Counted from the first letter of the stretch, positions 9,249 to 19,434 are shown. The stretch is DNA of 64,000 bases from UBA4416 sp044238845 (GCA_044238845.1 JBIICN010000019.1:3605-67604), one strand, 5' to 3'. The notes: generated from the letters alone by a model not told the origin. Numbers and translations are program-made.

Positions 9249-12200
9249 TTAATTATTATTTTTTAAAGAGTCTATTTTCGCGTCATACAATTGATCGAAT
9301 AAATCTTTATCACCTTTCGACTCCTTAAATTCAATCTTCATATCGCTAGTAGGTGTTTGTTCTGAAATCATACGTGCCGCTTTTTTAGCATTTAATTTCG
9401 CTAACTTATCTGTTGCTTCATCCACATACTCTTGTCTTGGTTTACCATCAATTACTGTTTGTAACATAAGCTCTGCATCCGCATCGTCACCTTTAGCAAT
9501 GTATGAATCAGCCAATAACAATAAGCCTTTTGTATTCCAATCATCGTTTGAGTATTCGTAACCAACTAGTGTGGTGATGGTTTTTTCAACTGCCGTATAA
9601 TCCTGTTTTGCTAACTGAATTTTTGCAATATGATACAAAGCTTCGGCTCCTGTAATATTTTTAGCAGATTTATGAATGGCTTTAAATTCCAATAAGGCAT
9701 CATCAAAACGACCCAATTCAAACATTGATTTCGCTTTATCGTATTTTGCTTCATTAGTTTGTTGAGGTGTAATTTTCTCTGTATTTAAAACTTTAATTGC
9801 AAAGTCTAGAGCAATTTCAAATTGCTTCAAATTAAAGGCACTTCGCATGGCTCCTATTCTGCCACTTAATTTATTTGAAGGTGTTTCGGCATATTCTTCT
9901 AATTTTTGATACAATGGTAATGCCTCTTCATACTTTTTATCTTTATAAAGAATGTAAGTCAATTTTAATAAAGATGTTTCTGAATAAATACCTCTTGATT
10001 TGTTAACGATATATTGATATGATGGCTGCGCTTTCTCATACTGACTATTATTGTAAGCGCACTCAGCATAACAAAAATGAGCTTCCGAAATGTATTTACC
10101 TTCAGGATACTTATTAATGTAGCTTTCTAATTTAGCCATAGCTAAGTCACAATTCTTTTGATTGTAATATGCTTCTTTAGCTGCATCATATAATGAAGTT
10201 TCTAATTCTGTTGTATTTAATGGGTTACCAACTGAATTAAAATATGCCGCCATTTCATCAATTTTACCTTGAGCTTCAAATATTTTTTTAATCATTGGCA
10301 ATACTTCTCTTGCCTCAGAACTCTTCGGATCTTTTTTTACAATCTGATCAAAATAAGAAAAAGCTTTATCATCTTCCTTTTTATTATAATGTACCAAACC
10401 AATTCCTGCTAATGAAGAATTTACATAAGATGAATTAGGATAATTATCGAGTATTTTTTGATAGTATACAATCGCATTATCTCCGTCTCCCAAATCTTTA
10501 CTGTATGTTTCAGCCATTTCAAAAATAGATGCGGCTAAATAATTTGATTTTGGATACTTAGAAGCTAATAATTTTAAATCATTAATTTTTTCTTGATTAT
10601 TTTTTAATAAGCCACTACATAATGCTTTTTGATATATACAGTAATCTACGTCTATTTGATTTAGAGCGATAGCTGTTTCATAATAATCAGCTGCTTGAGG
10701 ATACACGTTATTCATAAAATAACTATCAGCCGTTCTGATATTAGCATCTGCAATTTTTTTGGTGTCATATGAATTCTTTGTCAATAAAAATTTGCGAAAA
10801 GCAATATTTGCATTCTCATAATCTTTTTTAGTTTTAAATTGAAAATAGGCATATCCTATATTATAATTAGATAAATCGTACTCTTTTAAACTAATGGAAC
10901 CTTCATTTAATTGAAAAGCTTTCCATGTGTCAATGGCTGTGGCATAATCTTTTTTAATGTAAGATATTTCTCCGAGCCAATACTGTGACAAGGCATTATA
11001 AGTGTTGTCGAAATTTACAGAGAGGGATTTTTTAAAATAACGAGCGGCACTATCTAAATCCATATTATTAAAAAATTCAACTGCTTTAAAATAAATGAGT
11101 TTTTGATAGGTGATTTTTAAAATTGGATCAAGTGGCTGAATTTTTTCGATGGATACAATTGCTTGCGAGTAATTTTTTGTAGTTGAATATACATTTACTA
11201 AAAAATTGTAAGCTTCCGCTTTTCTTGTAGATTCAGGATAATCTAAAATGTATTTTTGAAACGCCACAACCGCATCATTATAAGGAGCAAATGATAATTC
11301 ATAACATAATTTAGCGTAACTAAACAAAGCATCTTCGGTTATTTTAGGGTCAAACGAAGTTATCGACGCTGCATAAAAAGCGTTACGTGCTTTAGTTTTA
11401 CTGTTATTTTTTACATGACAGTCAGCCAGGTGATACCAAGCATTTTGAGCTAAACTATCTTTGGCTTCTGTAGCTTTTTCAAAATTAACAATAGCATTTT
11501 TATAATCCTTTATTTGATAATAGCAATATCCAATCTCATAACTGCCTTGAGCATTAAAACCTCCTCCAGTAGTTTCTGATTTTTTAAAGTAAGTTAAAGC
11601 ATTTGCAAAATCTTTTAAGTTAAAATAAGATTCTCCAATCATGCGATTAATTTCCCCTTCCTTTTGAACGTGCGAGGTATCATCTAATAACGCTGGGGCA
11701 TTTTTTACAACCTCAGAAAATTTACCTTGTATAAAATAAATTTGAGTAATGTAATAAGGAACAACAATTCCAAAAGTTTCGTTAGATAGTAAACGATTAA
11801 ATCCTTGCTGAGCCGTTTCATAATTCTTTTCTTGATAAGCGATGTGAGAATAATAATAACAAGCTGGATGTGCATATTTATTATCTACGTCTTTAATCTC
11901 AAATAAATCTAATTTTGCTTTTTCGAAATTTCCAGTGATAAAATAACTGTATCCTCTTTTAAAATAAAGTTCTGCCAAATTTTCTTTATTCAATTCATAG
12001 ATATCAACTTTCTCTAAAAATTGAATAGACTCTTCATATTTCTTTTTTCTAAAATTAGATTTACCCAAATAAAAATATCCCCACTTTACTTTATTACTTT
12101 CTGGATGACGTTCAATAAATTCTTTCATTCTCCATTCTCCATCCTTATGAAATAATTCAATACCACAAGCTGCTGCATAATACTCTGCATCTGTTTTCAA

Positions 12201-12395
12201 AAGTGAATTTCCTTTAACAGAGGCCATGTAATCTATAAAAGATTTTTGTGCCGCATTGTATTGTTTTTTATCAAACAAGTCTAAACCTGTTTTGTAAATA
12301 GCATCCTTATCTAAATAAATTTGTGTTTTTTGAGAAAACAATACGCTTGAAACAATAAGAAATACAAGGCTTATGAAATATTTTTTAATCATCAT
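9249..12395 (-). CDS. Large secreted tetratricopeptide repeat protein
   Basis: I chose the start at 12395 because MMIKKYFISLVFLIVSSVLFSQ is a clear signal peptide; the open frame extends to 12467 but the extra residues are not signal-like. The mature part, about 1025 residues, is almost entirely TPR-type helical hairpins, with many YxxAxxxFxxxL cores such as KQYNAAQKSFIDYM, GNFEKAKLDLFEI and KDYENANIAFRKFL. Such proteins are periplasmic or outer-membrane-associated scaffolds. It is followed at 21 bases by the barrel gene, which suggests a periplasmic scaffold paired with an outer-membrane partner. No catalytic domain is visible. The specific function is unknown. Confidence 0.8.
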   Translation of the reverse strand: MMIKKYFISLVFLIVSSVLFSQKTQIYLDKDAIYKTGLDLFDKKQYNAAQKSFIDYMASVKGNSLLKTDAEYYAAACGIELFHKDGEWRMKEFIERHPESNKVKWGYFYLGKSNFRKKKYEESIQFLEKVDIYELNKENLAELYFKRGYSYFITGNFEKAKLDLFEIKDVDNKYAHPACYYYSHIAYQEKNYETAQQGFNRLLSNETFGIVVPYYITQIYFIQGKFSEVVKNAPALLDDTSHVQKEGEINRMIGESYFNLKDFANALTYFKKSETTGGGFNAQGSYEIGYCYYQIKDYKNAIVNFEKATEAKDSLAQNAWYHLADCHVKNNSKTKARNAFYAASITSFDPKITEDALFSYAKLCYELSFAPYNDAVVAFQKYILDYPESTRKAEAYNFLVNVYSTTKNYSQAIVSIEKIQPLDPILKITYQKLIYFKAVEFFNNMDLDSAARYFKKSLSVNFDNTYNALSQYWLGEISYIKKDYATAIDTWKAFQLNEGSISLKEYDLSNYNIGYAYFQFKTKKDYENANIAFRKFLLTKNSYDTKKIADANIRTADSYFMNNVYPQAADYYETAIALNQIDVDYCIYQKALCSGLLKNNQEKINDLKLLASKYPKSNYLAASIFEMAETYSKDLGDGDNAIVYYQKILDNYPNSSYVNSSLAGIGLVHYNKKEDDKAFSYFDQIVKKDPKSSEAREVLPMIKKIFEAQGKIDEMAAYFNSVGNPLNTTELETSLYDAAKEAYYNQKNCDLAMAKLESYINKYPEGKYISEAHFCYAECAYNNSQYEKAQPSYQYIVNKSRGIYSETSLLKLTYILYKDKKYEEALPLYQKLEEYAETPSNKLSGRIGAMRSAFNLKQFEIALDFAIKVLNTEKITPQQTNEAKYDKAKSMFELGRFDDALLEFKAIHKSAKNITGAEALYHIAKIQLAKQDYTAVEKTITTLVGYEYSNDDWNTKGLLLLADSYIAKGDDADAELMLQTVIDGKPRQEYVDEATDKLAKLNAKKAARMISEQTPTSDMKIEFKESKGDKDLFDQLYDAKIDSLKNNN

Positions 12396-12613
12396 GTTAT
12401 ATATAATCGTATATAAAAAATTGGTTACAATAAAATTTCTTAAAAAATTACTGCAACTTTTACACATTAAAATCTGCTCTTAAAAATAACAGACAAATAA
12501 ACGCCCTTAACGTCTTGATTATGTAGTTATTAACCCAGTTGTGTTAAAACTTGAAATACAAAGTGATTTTATGAGACCGATTACTCTTTAACTTCACAAC
12601 ACAAATATTTGCT

Positions 12614-13297
12614 ATGATTAACGACTCAGTTATTGAATTTAAGGACGCTACTATTTTTCAAGGTGATGTGCCTGTGATTACTAATTTAAATTTAACCTTA
12701 AACAAAGGTGAATTTGTGTATTTACTGGGAAAAACAGGAAGTGGTAAGAGTAGTTTATTAAAAACCATCTATGGTGATTTGGAGTTGACTCAAGGCTTTG
12801 GAGAAGTGGCAGGTTTTAAATTACACAACTTAAAACGTAAAGAAATCCCATTTTTGCGTCGTAAATTAGGTATTGTGTTTCAAGATTTTCAATTATTAAG
12901 CGATAGAAATGTTTTTGAAAACCTAAGATTTGTGATGAAAGCGACGGGCTGGACAGATGAAGTGAAAATAAAAATGCGAGTAAAAGATGTTTTATCAAAA
13001 GTTGGTTTAGAGAGTAAAGAACAAGTAATGTCTTTTCAATTATCTGGCGGAGAACAACAACGTATCAGCATTGCTCGTGCTTTAATAAACGATCCGGAAA
13101 TTATTTTAGCAGATGAGCCGACAGGAAATTTAGATCCTGAAACTTCAGAAGAAATTATGAAAATATTACTAGATATTAGTAAACAAGGGCGTTGCATATT
13201 ATTTGCAACTCATGATTTATTATTATATAGTAAGTTCCCTGCTAGAACGTTAATGTGTGAAAACAATAAAATTGCCGATAGTGTTTCACTAAAATAA
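12614..13297 (+). CDS. ftsE: FtsE-like ABC transporter ATP-binding protein
   Basis: FtsE with FtsX regulates septal peptidoglycan hydrolases during division. The 227-residue protein has Walker A GKTGSGKSS (39-47), a Q-loop in IVFQDFQLL, signature QLSGGEQQR (about 142-150) and Walker B ILADEPTGNLDPETS, followed by the switch histidine in FATHD. Wording such as EPTGNLDP and DRNVFENL is typical of FtsE and the related LolD group. ftsX is not adjacent, so FtsE is more likely than LolD but not proven. The stop codon overlaps the start of ogt by one base. Confidence 0.82.
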   Translation: MINDSVIEFKDATIFQGDVPVITNLNLTLNKGEFVYLLGKTGSGKSSLLKTIYGDLELTQGFGEVAGFKLHNLKRKEIPFLRRKLGIVFQDFQLLSDRNVFENLRFVMKATGWTDEVKIKMRVKDVLSKVGLESKEQVMSFQLSGGEQQRISIARALINDPEIILADEPTGNLDPETSEEIMKILLDISKQGRCILFATHDLLLYSKFPARTLMCENNKIADSVSLK

Positions 13298-13791
13298 TGA
13301 ACGATTCTTTTGATATATCCTATTACCACTCGCCAATTGGATTAATTCAAATAAAAAGTATTAATCACAAAATTTGCTCTGTATTATTTGTAGAAAAAGA
13401 AACAGAAGCTCTAATGATAGATTCACCTCTTAACAAAGAATGTATCAAACAATTAAAAGAATATTTTGCAGGAACTCGTTTGCAATTTGATTTACCTATT
13501 TTTCAAATAGGTACCGACTTTCAACAAAAAGTATGGAATGAAGTTTATAAAATTCCATATGGAGATACTTGCACATACTCATTGCTAGCTCACAAAATTG
13601 GAGATATAAAAAGTATACGAGCCGTTGGAACAACTAATGGAAAAAACAAAATCGCCATTATTGTGCCTTGTCACCGAGTAATTGGTTCGGATGGCAGTTT
13701 AACTGGATACGCTTGGGGACTTGATAAAAAAGAATGGCTCTTAAAACATGAAATAGAACATTCGGGGCCAGTTGAAGGAAGATTGTTTTAA
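13297..13791 (+). CDS. ogt: Methylated-DNA--protein-cysteine methyltransferase
   Basis: A suicide enzyme that transfers alkyl groups from O6-alkylguanine in DNA to its own cysteine. The 164-residue protein has the invariant active-site motif IVPCHRVIG with Cys125. It is preceded by the helix-turn-helix region (FQQKVWNEVYKIPYGDT, GTTNGKN) and followed by GSLTGYAWGLDKKEWLL. There is no AdaA domain, so it is the single-domain Ogt/MGMT form. Its ATG overlaps the ftsE stop (TAATG), so the two are translationally coupled although functionally unrelated. A palindromic repeat follows four bases after the stop. Confidence 0.92.
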   Translation: MNDSFDISYYHSPIGLIQIKSINHKICSVLFVEKETEALMIDSPLNKECIKQLKEYFAGTRLQFDLPIFQIGTDFQQKVWNEVYKIPYGDTCTYSLLAHKIGDIKSIRAVGTTNGKNKIAIIVPCHRVIGSDGSLTGYAWGLDKKEWLLKHEIEHSGPVEGRLF

Positions 13792-13794
13792 AAA

Positions 13795-13827
13795 AGACCT
13801 GTCAGGTTTTAAAAACCTGACAGGTCT
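13795..13827. repeat. Palindromic repeat / bidirectional terminator
   Basis: AGACCTGTCAGGTTTT is followed by its reverse complement with one extra A between, a 33-base near-perfect palindrome with A/T runs at both ends. It separates the convergent ogt and M1 peptidase genes. Palindromes with this core (ACCTGTCAGGTTTT) are, from memory, a dispersed repeat in Bacteroidota intergenic regions. It can also act as a terminator on both strands. Confidence 0.75.
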
Positions 13828-13831
13828 AATA

Positions 13832-15478
13832 TCACTTCACCTTTTCCAACTTAACATATACATTTCTATCTAAAGAAATTGTTTTTAATTTCTTTTCTAG
13901 ATTAACCGTTTGCCATTGAGTTGTAGGTTTGATTAAAATTTCTTTATCGGTTTTAATTTTTACTGGCATATTAAAACCTTCTATACAGTTAGCATATCTA
14001 AATAATAATTTATTCTTCTTAATTTTATATTCAAGAATTGGTATTTGAGTTGTGCGTAAATACTGATTAAACAAAGGAGTAAAATCAATTCCTGTATTTG
14101 TAGTTATAAATAATTCTAATTCTTTTGATGATACTGTTTTATGATAATAAACTTTATTTAGTTCTCTTAATAACAACCTAAATTTCTCATCATCATTCAT
14201 CACTTGCCTAATCATCTGTACAACTTGACTTCCTTTGTTATACATATCTCCACTACCCTCTTTATGAACGTCATACTGACCAATGATCGGAATATCATTA
14301 CTAATGGATTTTTTCACACCTTCGCAATAATCGTTTCCAGCTTCTTTACCAAATTCACATTCGGTAAATAATACCTCAGCGTAAGAAGTAAATCCTTCAT
14401 GAATCCAATTATCAGCAACATCTTTAGCTGTAATATTATTTCCAAACCATTCGTGGCCGCTTTCGTGTACCACTATAAAATCCCATTTCAAACCCCAGCC
14501 TGTGTTTGATAAATCTCGTCCTGCGTAACCATTTAAATAATAATTTCCATAAGCCACATTGCTTTGGTGTTCCATACCTAAATAAGGTGCTTCTACTATT
14601 TTATAAGAATCTTCATAAAACGGATAAGGTCCAAACCAATGCTCAAAGCATTTAATGGTTTTAGTAACATTTGGTTTTAAATGTGATATAGCTTTTTGTT
14701 TATGATAATTCAACACCCAATAATCAGTCATTAATTTTCCCTTTTCTCCTTCAATAGAGTCATGTAATAATGTGTATTTTCCAATGTATGGTATGATATT
14801 GTAATTGTTGATTGGATTAGTTATTTCCCATTCATAAGTTACAAAACCTTTTTGCCAAGGAACTACGTGTTTTTTAATTAGTTGTCCATTTCCAACTCCA
14901 ACAAGACTATCGGGAACCGTTATAAACATTGAACAATCATCAGGCTCATCACTTTGCAAATCTTTGCATGGATACCAAACACTTGCGCCAGCGCCTTGAC
15001 AAGCAACGCTCATCCAAGGATTACCTAGTGAATCTTTTCTCCAAACCCAACCTCCATCCCATGGTGCATTTTTTGCTTCTTTAGGTTTACCTGAAAAAAA
15101 CAACTTGATAAATCCGACTTCACCTTTTTCTTGTTTAGGTAAAGAAATCATCCAGCGATTTTTTTCCTGCTTATAATTTAAATAAGGCTTATCATTTAAA
15201 GAAAGATAGACACTGTCAATAGTCATAGGCTCTTGTAAATCCAATTGCATTATATATGGCAATGAATCTGAAATCACATTATAAGCTATAAAATTTGACC
15301 CTAAAATTGTTTTTGTTTTGAAATCTGGTTTTACACTAAGCATGTAGGATTTTACATCCCACCAAGAACGATAAGAGTGATTACTCCCTAATAAGGTATC
15401 TTCTTTAGTATAAACTTTAGATTGTGCTAATCCAATTACAAAAGACAATAAAAAAAACAATACGGTAATTTGCCTCAT
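13832..15478 (-). CDS. M1 family metallopeptidase, secreted
   Basis: A zinc aminopeptidase-type enzyme of 548 residues. A signal peptide (MRQITVLFFLLSFVIGLAQS) is followed by the N-terminal beta domain. The zinc site is HESGH at 338-342 with the third ligand Glu361 in NWIHEGFTSYAE. The exopeptidase motif GMEHQ (301-305) replaces the classical GAMEN. It is shorter than full M1 enzymes and lacks the ERAP-like C-terminal domain. It is the last gene of the minus-strand operon, and its ATG overlaps the ABC ATPase stop by four bases. Export to the periplasm or cell surface is inferred from the signal peptide. Confidence 0.88.
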   Translation of the reverse strand: MRQITVLFFLLSFVIGLAQSKVYTKEDTLLGSNHSYRSWWDVKSYMLSVKPDFKTKTILGSNFIAYNVISDSLPYIMQLDLQEPMTIDSVYLSLNDKPYLNYKQEKNRWMISLPKQEKGEVGFIKLFFSGKPKEAKNAPWDGGWVWRKDSLGNPWMSVACQGAGASVWYPCKDLQSDEPDDCSMFITVPDSLVGVGNGQLIKKHVVPWQKGFVTYEWEITNPINNYNIIPYIGKYTLLHDSIEGEKGKLMTDYWVLNYHKQKAISHLKPNVTKTIKCFEHWFGPYPFYEDSYKIVEAPYLGMEHQSNVAYGNYYLNGYAGRDLSNTGWGLKWDFIVVHESGHEWFGNNITAKDVADNWIHEGFTSYAEVLFTECEFGKEAGNDYCEGVKKSISNDIPIIGQYDVHKEGSGDMYNKGSQVVQMIRQVMNDDEKFRLLLRELNKVYYHKTVSSKELELFITTNTGIDFTPLFNQYLRTTQIPILEYKIKKNKLLFRYANCIEGFNMPVKIKTDKEILIKPTTQWQTVNLEKKLKTISLDRNVYVKLEKVK

Positions 15479-16161
15479 AACGATTGACTTAAAGTGTTTT
15501 TTAAATGTTCATCAAATTCTCCAAAAACTTCCTTATTCAATAATTCATAATCAGATGGTAAATAACTCTTTGCGAAATGTCTATTTTTTAAATGATGGAT
15601 TTGATGACACAATCCAAATAAGGGTTCGATAATATGTGATGCAATAAAAATCGTTTTCCCTTTTTTATTTAATAGTTCAATAATATACTGTAATGATTTA
15701 TTTGACTCAATATCCAATCCATTAAAGGGTTCATCAAAAATGAATAACTGCTTATCTTGTTTTAATTGCGAAATAATCAACAATTTTTTCTTCATTCCTG
15801 TAGAATAATTTTCAATAAACTCATCTAATGGTAAATTAAAAATATGTACTAATTCAGTTTCATTAAAATTGCTGTTAGTTTTAGGAAAGACAGATAAAAA
15901 TTCTGAAGCCGTAAGTTTAGGATAGAAAAAAGATTCTGCATCAATATAAGCGATATCTTTCTTTAAAACCTCAGCATTGTTTAATAATACCGTTCCATTG
16001 TCAGGCATTAAAAATCCTGCTAACACATTAAAAAAAGTGGTTTTACCACTTCCATTCAACCCTACAATACCATGAATGTGATTGGTCTCAAAAGAAATAT
16101 TAATCTCTTTTAAAACAGGTTCTTGGTTATAACTAAACGACAAATCCTTAATTGACAACAT
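15475..16161 (-). CDS. ABC transporter ATP-binding protein
   Basis: The 228-residue nucleotide-binding protein has Walker A GLNGSGKTT near residue 36, a degenerate signature YSTGMKKKL, Walker B LFIFDEPFNGLD and the switch histidine in IASHI. The TGMKKKL-type signature is typical of ABC-2 exporters (the drug/lantibiotic-immunity-like group). It overlaps the upstream permease gene by 14 bases and the downstream M1 peptidase gene by four, so the three are translationally coupled. Its partner is almost certainly the adjacent membrane protein. The substrate is unknown. Confidence 0.85.
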   Translation of the reverse strand: MLSIKDLSFSYNQEPVLKEINISFETNHIHGIVGLNGSGKTTFFNVLAGFLMPDNGTVLLNNAEVLKKDIAYIDAESFFYPKLTASEFLSVFPKTNSNFNETELVHIFNLPLDEFIENYSTGMKKKLLIISQLKQDKQLFIFDEPFNGLDIESNKSLQYIIELLNKKGKTIFIASHIIEPLFGLCHQIHHLKNRHFAKSYLPSDYELLNKEVFGEFDEHLKNTLSQSL

Positions 16162-17071
16162 CTAAATAATGACTTAAATTTTTAATAGCGCCAGATCTTG
16201 ACTGTGCGTAAAATATAATAGCTAGTGGAAATAAATAAGGAATAAACAACCCCAATATCATCACAATTAATTTTATTTGATGATTACTTGACGAAATTTT
16301 AAATTGATAACTCTCGTATTTTAAGGCAATGACTGATGCTAATATCAAAACATTATACGCAAAAAAATACATATTAAACATCCATAAATCTGGATTAAAA
16401 ATGGAATTTATTAAAAGAATAGGAAAATTAACGATGACCATTTTCTTAACTCCCGAATTTAAAAGAGAGGCCATTAACTGTTTGGGTGTTTTTTGAGTTG
16501 CTTGTAACATCTGCACACTTTCATTGGCTTCATAAAAAGAAAACATCACATTATTAAATAAAAATAAGGCCACTAAAGGAAACAACTTTAAAGGACTAAG
16601 AGCCAAAGCCAATAAAAACAAGATAATCAATAAAACTAAATTTCTTCTAACTCCTGAAATAAAAATATAATCATTCTTAAAAAAACGGGTAATGAAACTA
16701 AATTTAAAACTATACTTAGACTTTAAATTTAAAAATGGAATGACTAAAAGAAAAAGATGTAGAACAAAAAAGCAGTACCAGTAATTGGTAAATAAACAAG
16801 GTATTGAAACCGGCAACAAAAATAACTGATACTCTGCAAGCATTTGATATTTAGCCTTCTCAAAATGCTTAGTCATAAAAGCAATATCTCTGCGATTTTT
16901 ATGAAAATTATAAAACAAATACACAACTATTCCCGCGGCATATAAACCTATTTGTTTTTGATGATTAAATACTAAAAAAGAAACACTTGACGCTAATGCT
17001 ACAATAACAAAAAATAAAAAACCTAAATCTCTTTTTAATTGAAAGTATCTTATTTTAAGAAGTTGAGTCAT
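16148..17071 (-). CDS. ABC-2-type permease-like membrane protein
   Basis: The 307-residue protein has about seven or eight hydrophobic helices, for example FFVIVALASSVSFLVF near residue 20, LVLLIILFLLALALSPL in the middle and LIVMILGLFIPYLFPLAI near the end. I cannot assign it from a motif. Its place between the ATPase gene (14-base overlap) and an M1 peptidase gene (5-base gap) makes it the transmembrane partner of that ATPase. Sequence-based family assignment is weak; the role is inferred mainly from context. Confidence 0.65.
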   Translation of the reverse strand: MTQLLKIRYFQLKRDLGFLFFVIVALASSVSFLVFNHQKQIGLYAAGIVVYLFYNFHKNRRDIAFMTKHFEKAKYQMLAEYQLFLLPVSIPCLFTNYWYCFFVLHLFLLVIPFLNLKSKYSFKFSFITRFFKNDYIFISGVRRNLVLLIILFLLALALSPLKLFPLVALFLFNNVMFSFYEANESVQMLQATQKTPKQLMASLLNSGVKKMVIVNFPILLINSIFNPDLWMFNMYFFAYNVLILASVIALKYESYQFKISSSNHQIKLIVMILGLFIPYLFPLAIIFYAQSRSGAIKNLSHYLDVVN

Positions 17072-17076
17072 TAAAA

Positions 17077-19434
17077 CTATTTCCCTTCCTTCGCTTTTTG
17101 CATAGGATTTCCACCAGTACTTTGTCCACGGCCAACTGTTTTGCCTTTAAATACATCAAAACGACTAGGCGCTTCTTTTATATTCCATGTATTATTTTTT
17201 TCATCAATATCAGCAGTTTCTTTATATGGATCCAATACAATAGAAGCTACTTCTTTACTCTTAGCATAAGTCTTCACCACATTCTTTTCGTTCTTGCGCC
17301 ACACATAAGCGTTTACTCTATCAATCTCAGACGTACCATCTTTAAAATTCCATTGTATAATCAACGGTGTTACACATCCGCCTTTATTGGTGAAATAAAT
17401 TTCGTAATTATATTTTCCTTTAATGCTTGCAAAAGCAGAGTCACTTACCGCTTCTAAATTCTCGTTACGATTAACTGCTTTTTTCTCCACTTCTGTTTTT
17501 ACTTCTGGTTTGAAGTGAAAATAAAAATCACGTAAGGTTGTATCTACATCTACCAAAAACTTCAAGCCTTCTTGCTTATTTCTAATTTTAGAAATTGGTT
17601 CAAATGTGTCTTTTGTTCTAGGGTAAATTCTCATCGTGTCATTTTTTACGGGTACTTCTTTATTATTAACTAAGGTATAAGCCTTCACTGAATCAACAGA
17701 TACATCTACTGGCTCTATATCATAAAACCAAGCTCTCCAATACCAATCCAAATCCACTGCACTGGCGTCTTCCATAGTTCTAAAAAAATCAGCTGGAGTT
17801 GGATGTTTAAATGCCCAACGAGTGCAATATTGCTTAAAAGCAAAATCAAATAATTCACGACCCATAACTGTTTCGCGTAAAATATTTAAAGCAGTACAAG
17901 GTTTTCCATAAGCATTAGCTCCAAAATTATTGATGTTCTCACTGTTGGTCATAATTGGCTCTAATTGATCTTTTGGCAAACGCATATAATCCACCATTTT
18001 ATGAGCAGGTCCGCGATTAGATGGATAATTATTATCAAACTCTTGCTCTGTTAAGAATTGCACAAATGTGTTTAATCCTTCATCTAACCAGCTCCACTGA
18101 CGCTCATCACTATTAATAATCATTGGGAAGAAGTTATGCCCAACTTCATGAATAATAACTCCTAACATACCATACTTTGTGCCTTCGGTATAAGTGCCAT
18201 CTTTTTCTGTTCTACCAAAATTAAAACAAATCATTGGGTACTCCATTCCGTTAGATGCTTCGATACTTTGAGCAACTGGATATGTATAAGGAATCGTAAA
18301 TTTAGAATAGGTTTTAATCGTATGCGCAACTGTTTTAGTTGAATACTTTCTATATAAACCATGAGCTTCTTTACCGTAAAAACTCATGCACATTACTTTT
18401 TTTCCATCTACTTTAATTGGCATGGCATCCCACATAAATTTACGAGACGAACCCCATGCAAAATCTCTCACGCTATCCGCTTTAAATACCCATGTTTTAG
18501 TGGTTGTTGATTTATTTTTTTCAGCAGCGGTACATTCATCTAATGTTACAACTTCTGTTACATCGCTGTAATTAGTATTTGCTTTTGTCCAACGAGCCAT
18601 TTGATTTGGAGTTAATACTTGAGCATAATTTTGACATTCTCCAGTAGAACAAATTATATGATCAGCTGGAACCGTCATTTTTACGGTGTAATTACCAAAA
18701 GCTAAAGCAAACTCTCCACGTCCTGTAAACTGCTTATTTTGCCATCCTTGAAAATCGCTATACACACACATACGTGGGTACCATTGTGTCATAGTAAACA
18801 AATAATTGCCATCTTCTTTAAAAAATTCATAACCTCCACGACCACCAATTTCCATACGATTACCCATTTTATATTGCCATTTTACAATAAACTTCACTTT
18901 AGTGTTTGGCATCAATGTTTTAGGTAAATCTATACGCATCATGGTTTGATTGATCGTATATTTCATTGGCTTTCCTAATTCATCCGTGACAGATAAAATT
19001 TGATCTCCTAATCCATTTAAACGTTCATTCACATCCATCGCCTTAGCCGTATTCAAATCATAAGGCGCCCCCATTTTATTGCTATCAAAAAAGTTAGCAT
19101 CGTTTGTTGGGTTATGTTGATTTTCATCTAACTGTAACCATAAGTAATCTAGTTTATCTGGAGAATAGTTATGATAAGTCACCACTTCTTTTCCAATTAA
19201 CATTAAATTCTTTTCATCTAATGTTGCTTCGATATTGTAATCGGCTTTTTGTTGCCAATACTTCGCTCCTGGCGCTCCAGAGGCCGTTCTTTGCTCATTA
19301 GGAGTTGGCAAAATAGTTCCTAATTGTTCAAATTTATTCCCATGATTTGATGTGGGATTATTTTTAGTATTTTGAGTAAAAGCAATATTAGCTAATAAAC
19401 AGAATGAGGCCGTAAGCGTAAAAAGACGAGTCAT
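17077..19434 (-). CDS. M1 family metallopeptidase, large secreted form
   Basis: A 785-residue zinc peptidase with signal peptide (MTRLFTLTASFCLLANIAFTQ). It has an N-terminal beta domain containing YNIEATLDEKNLMLIGKE, and the zinc motif VIIHEVGHNFFP near residue 430 with the third ligand Glu in WSWLDEGLNTFVQ. The segment IEASNGMEYPM is the exopeptidase motif (GMEYP for GAMEN). The C-terminal part is beta-rich and ends in a basic tail. It lies one base after the HupE-like gene and five bases before the permease gene. Sequence differs widely from the second M1 enzyme in the operon, so they are not a recent duplication. Confidence 0.87.
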   Translation of the reverse strand: MTRLFTLTASFCLLANIAFTQNTKNNPTSNHGNKFEQLGTILPTPNEQRTASGAPGAKYWQQKADYNIEATLDEKNLMLIGKEVVTYHNYSPDKLDYLWLQLDENQHNPTNDANFFDSNKMGAPYDLNTAKAMDVNERLNGLGDQILSVTDELGKPMKYTINQTMMRIDLPKTLMPNTKVKFIVKWQYKMGNRMEIGGRGGYEFFKEDGNYLFTMTQWYPRMCVYSDFQGWQNKQFTGRGEFALAFGNYTVKMTVPADHIICSTGECQNYAQVLTPNQMARWTKANTNYSDVTEVVTLDECTAAEKNKSTTTKTWVFKADSVRDFAWGSSRKFMWDAMPIKVDGKKVMCMSFYGKEAHGLYRKYSTKTVAHTIKTYSKFTIPYTYPVAQSIEASNGMEYPMICFNFGRTEKDGTYTEGTKYGMLGVIIHEVGHNFFPMIINSDERQWSWLDEGLNTFVQFLTEQEFDNNYPSNRGPAHKMVDYMRLPKDQLEPIMTNSENINNFGANAYGKPCTALNILRETVMGRELFDFAFKQYCTRWAFKHPTPADFFRTMEDASAVDLDWYWRAWFYDIEPVDVSVDSVKAYTLVNNKEVPVKNDTMRIYPRTKDTFEPISKIRNKQEGLKFLVDVDTTLRDFYFHFKPEVKTEVEKKAVNRNENLEAVSDSAFASIKGKYNYEIYFTNKGGCVTPLIIQWNFKDGTSEIDRVNAYVWRKNEKNVVKTYAKSKEVASIVLDPYKETADIDEKNNTWNIKEAPSRFDVFKGKTVGRGQSTGGNPMQKAKEGK

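Noticed and set aside
12396..12467. N-terminal extension of the large TPR protein to an ATG at 12467
   Set aside because: The extra 24 residues precede a textbook signal peptide that starts at 12395, and the added part is not signal-like.
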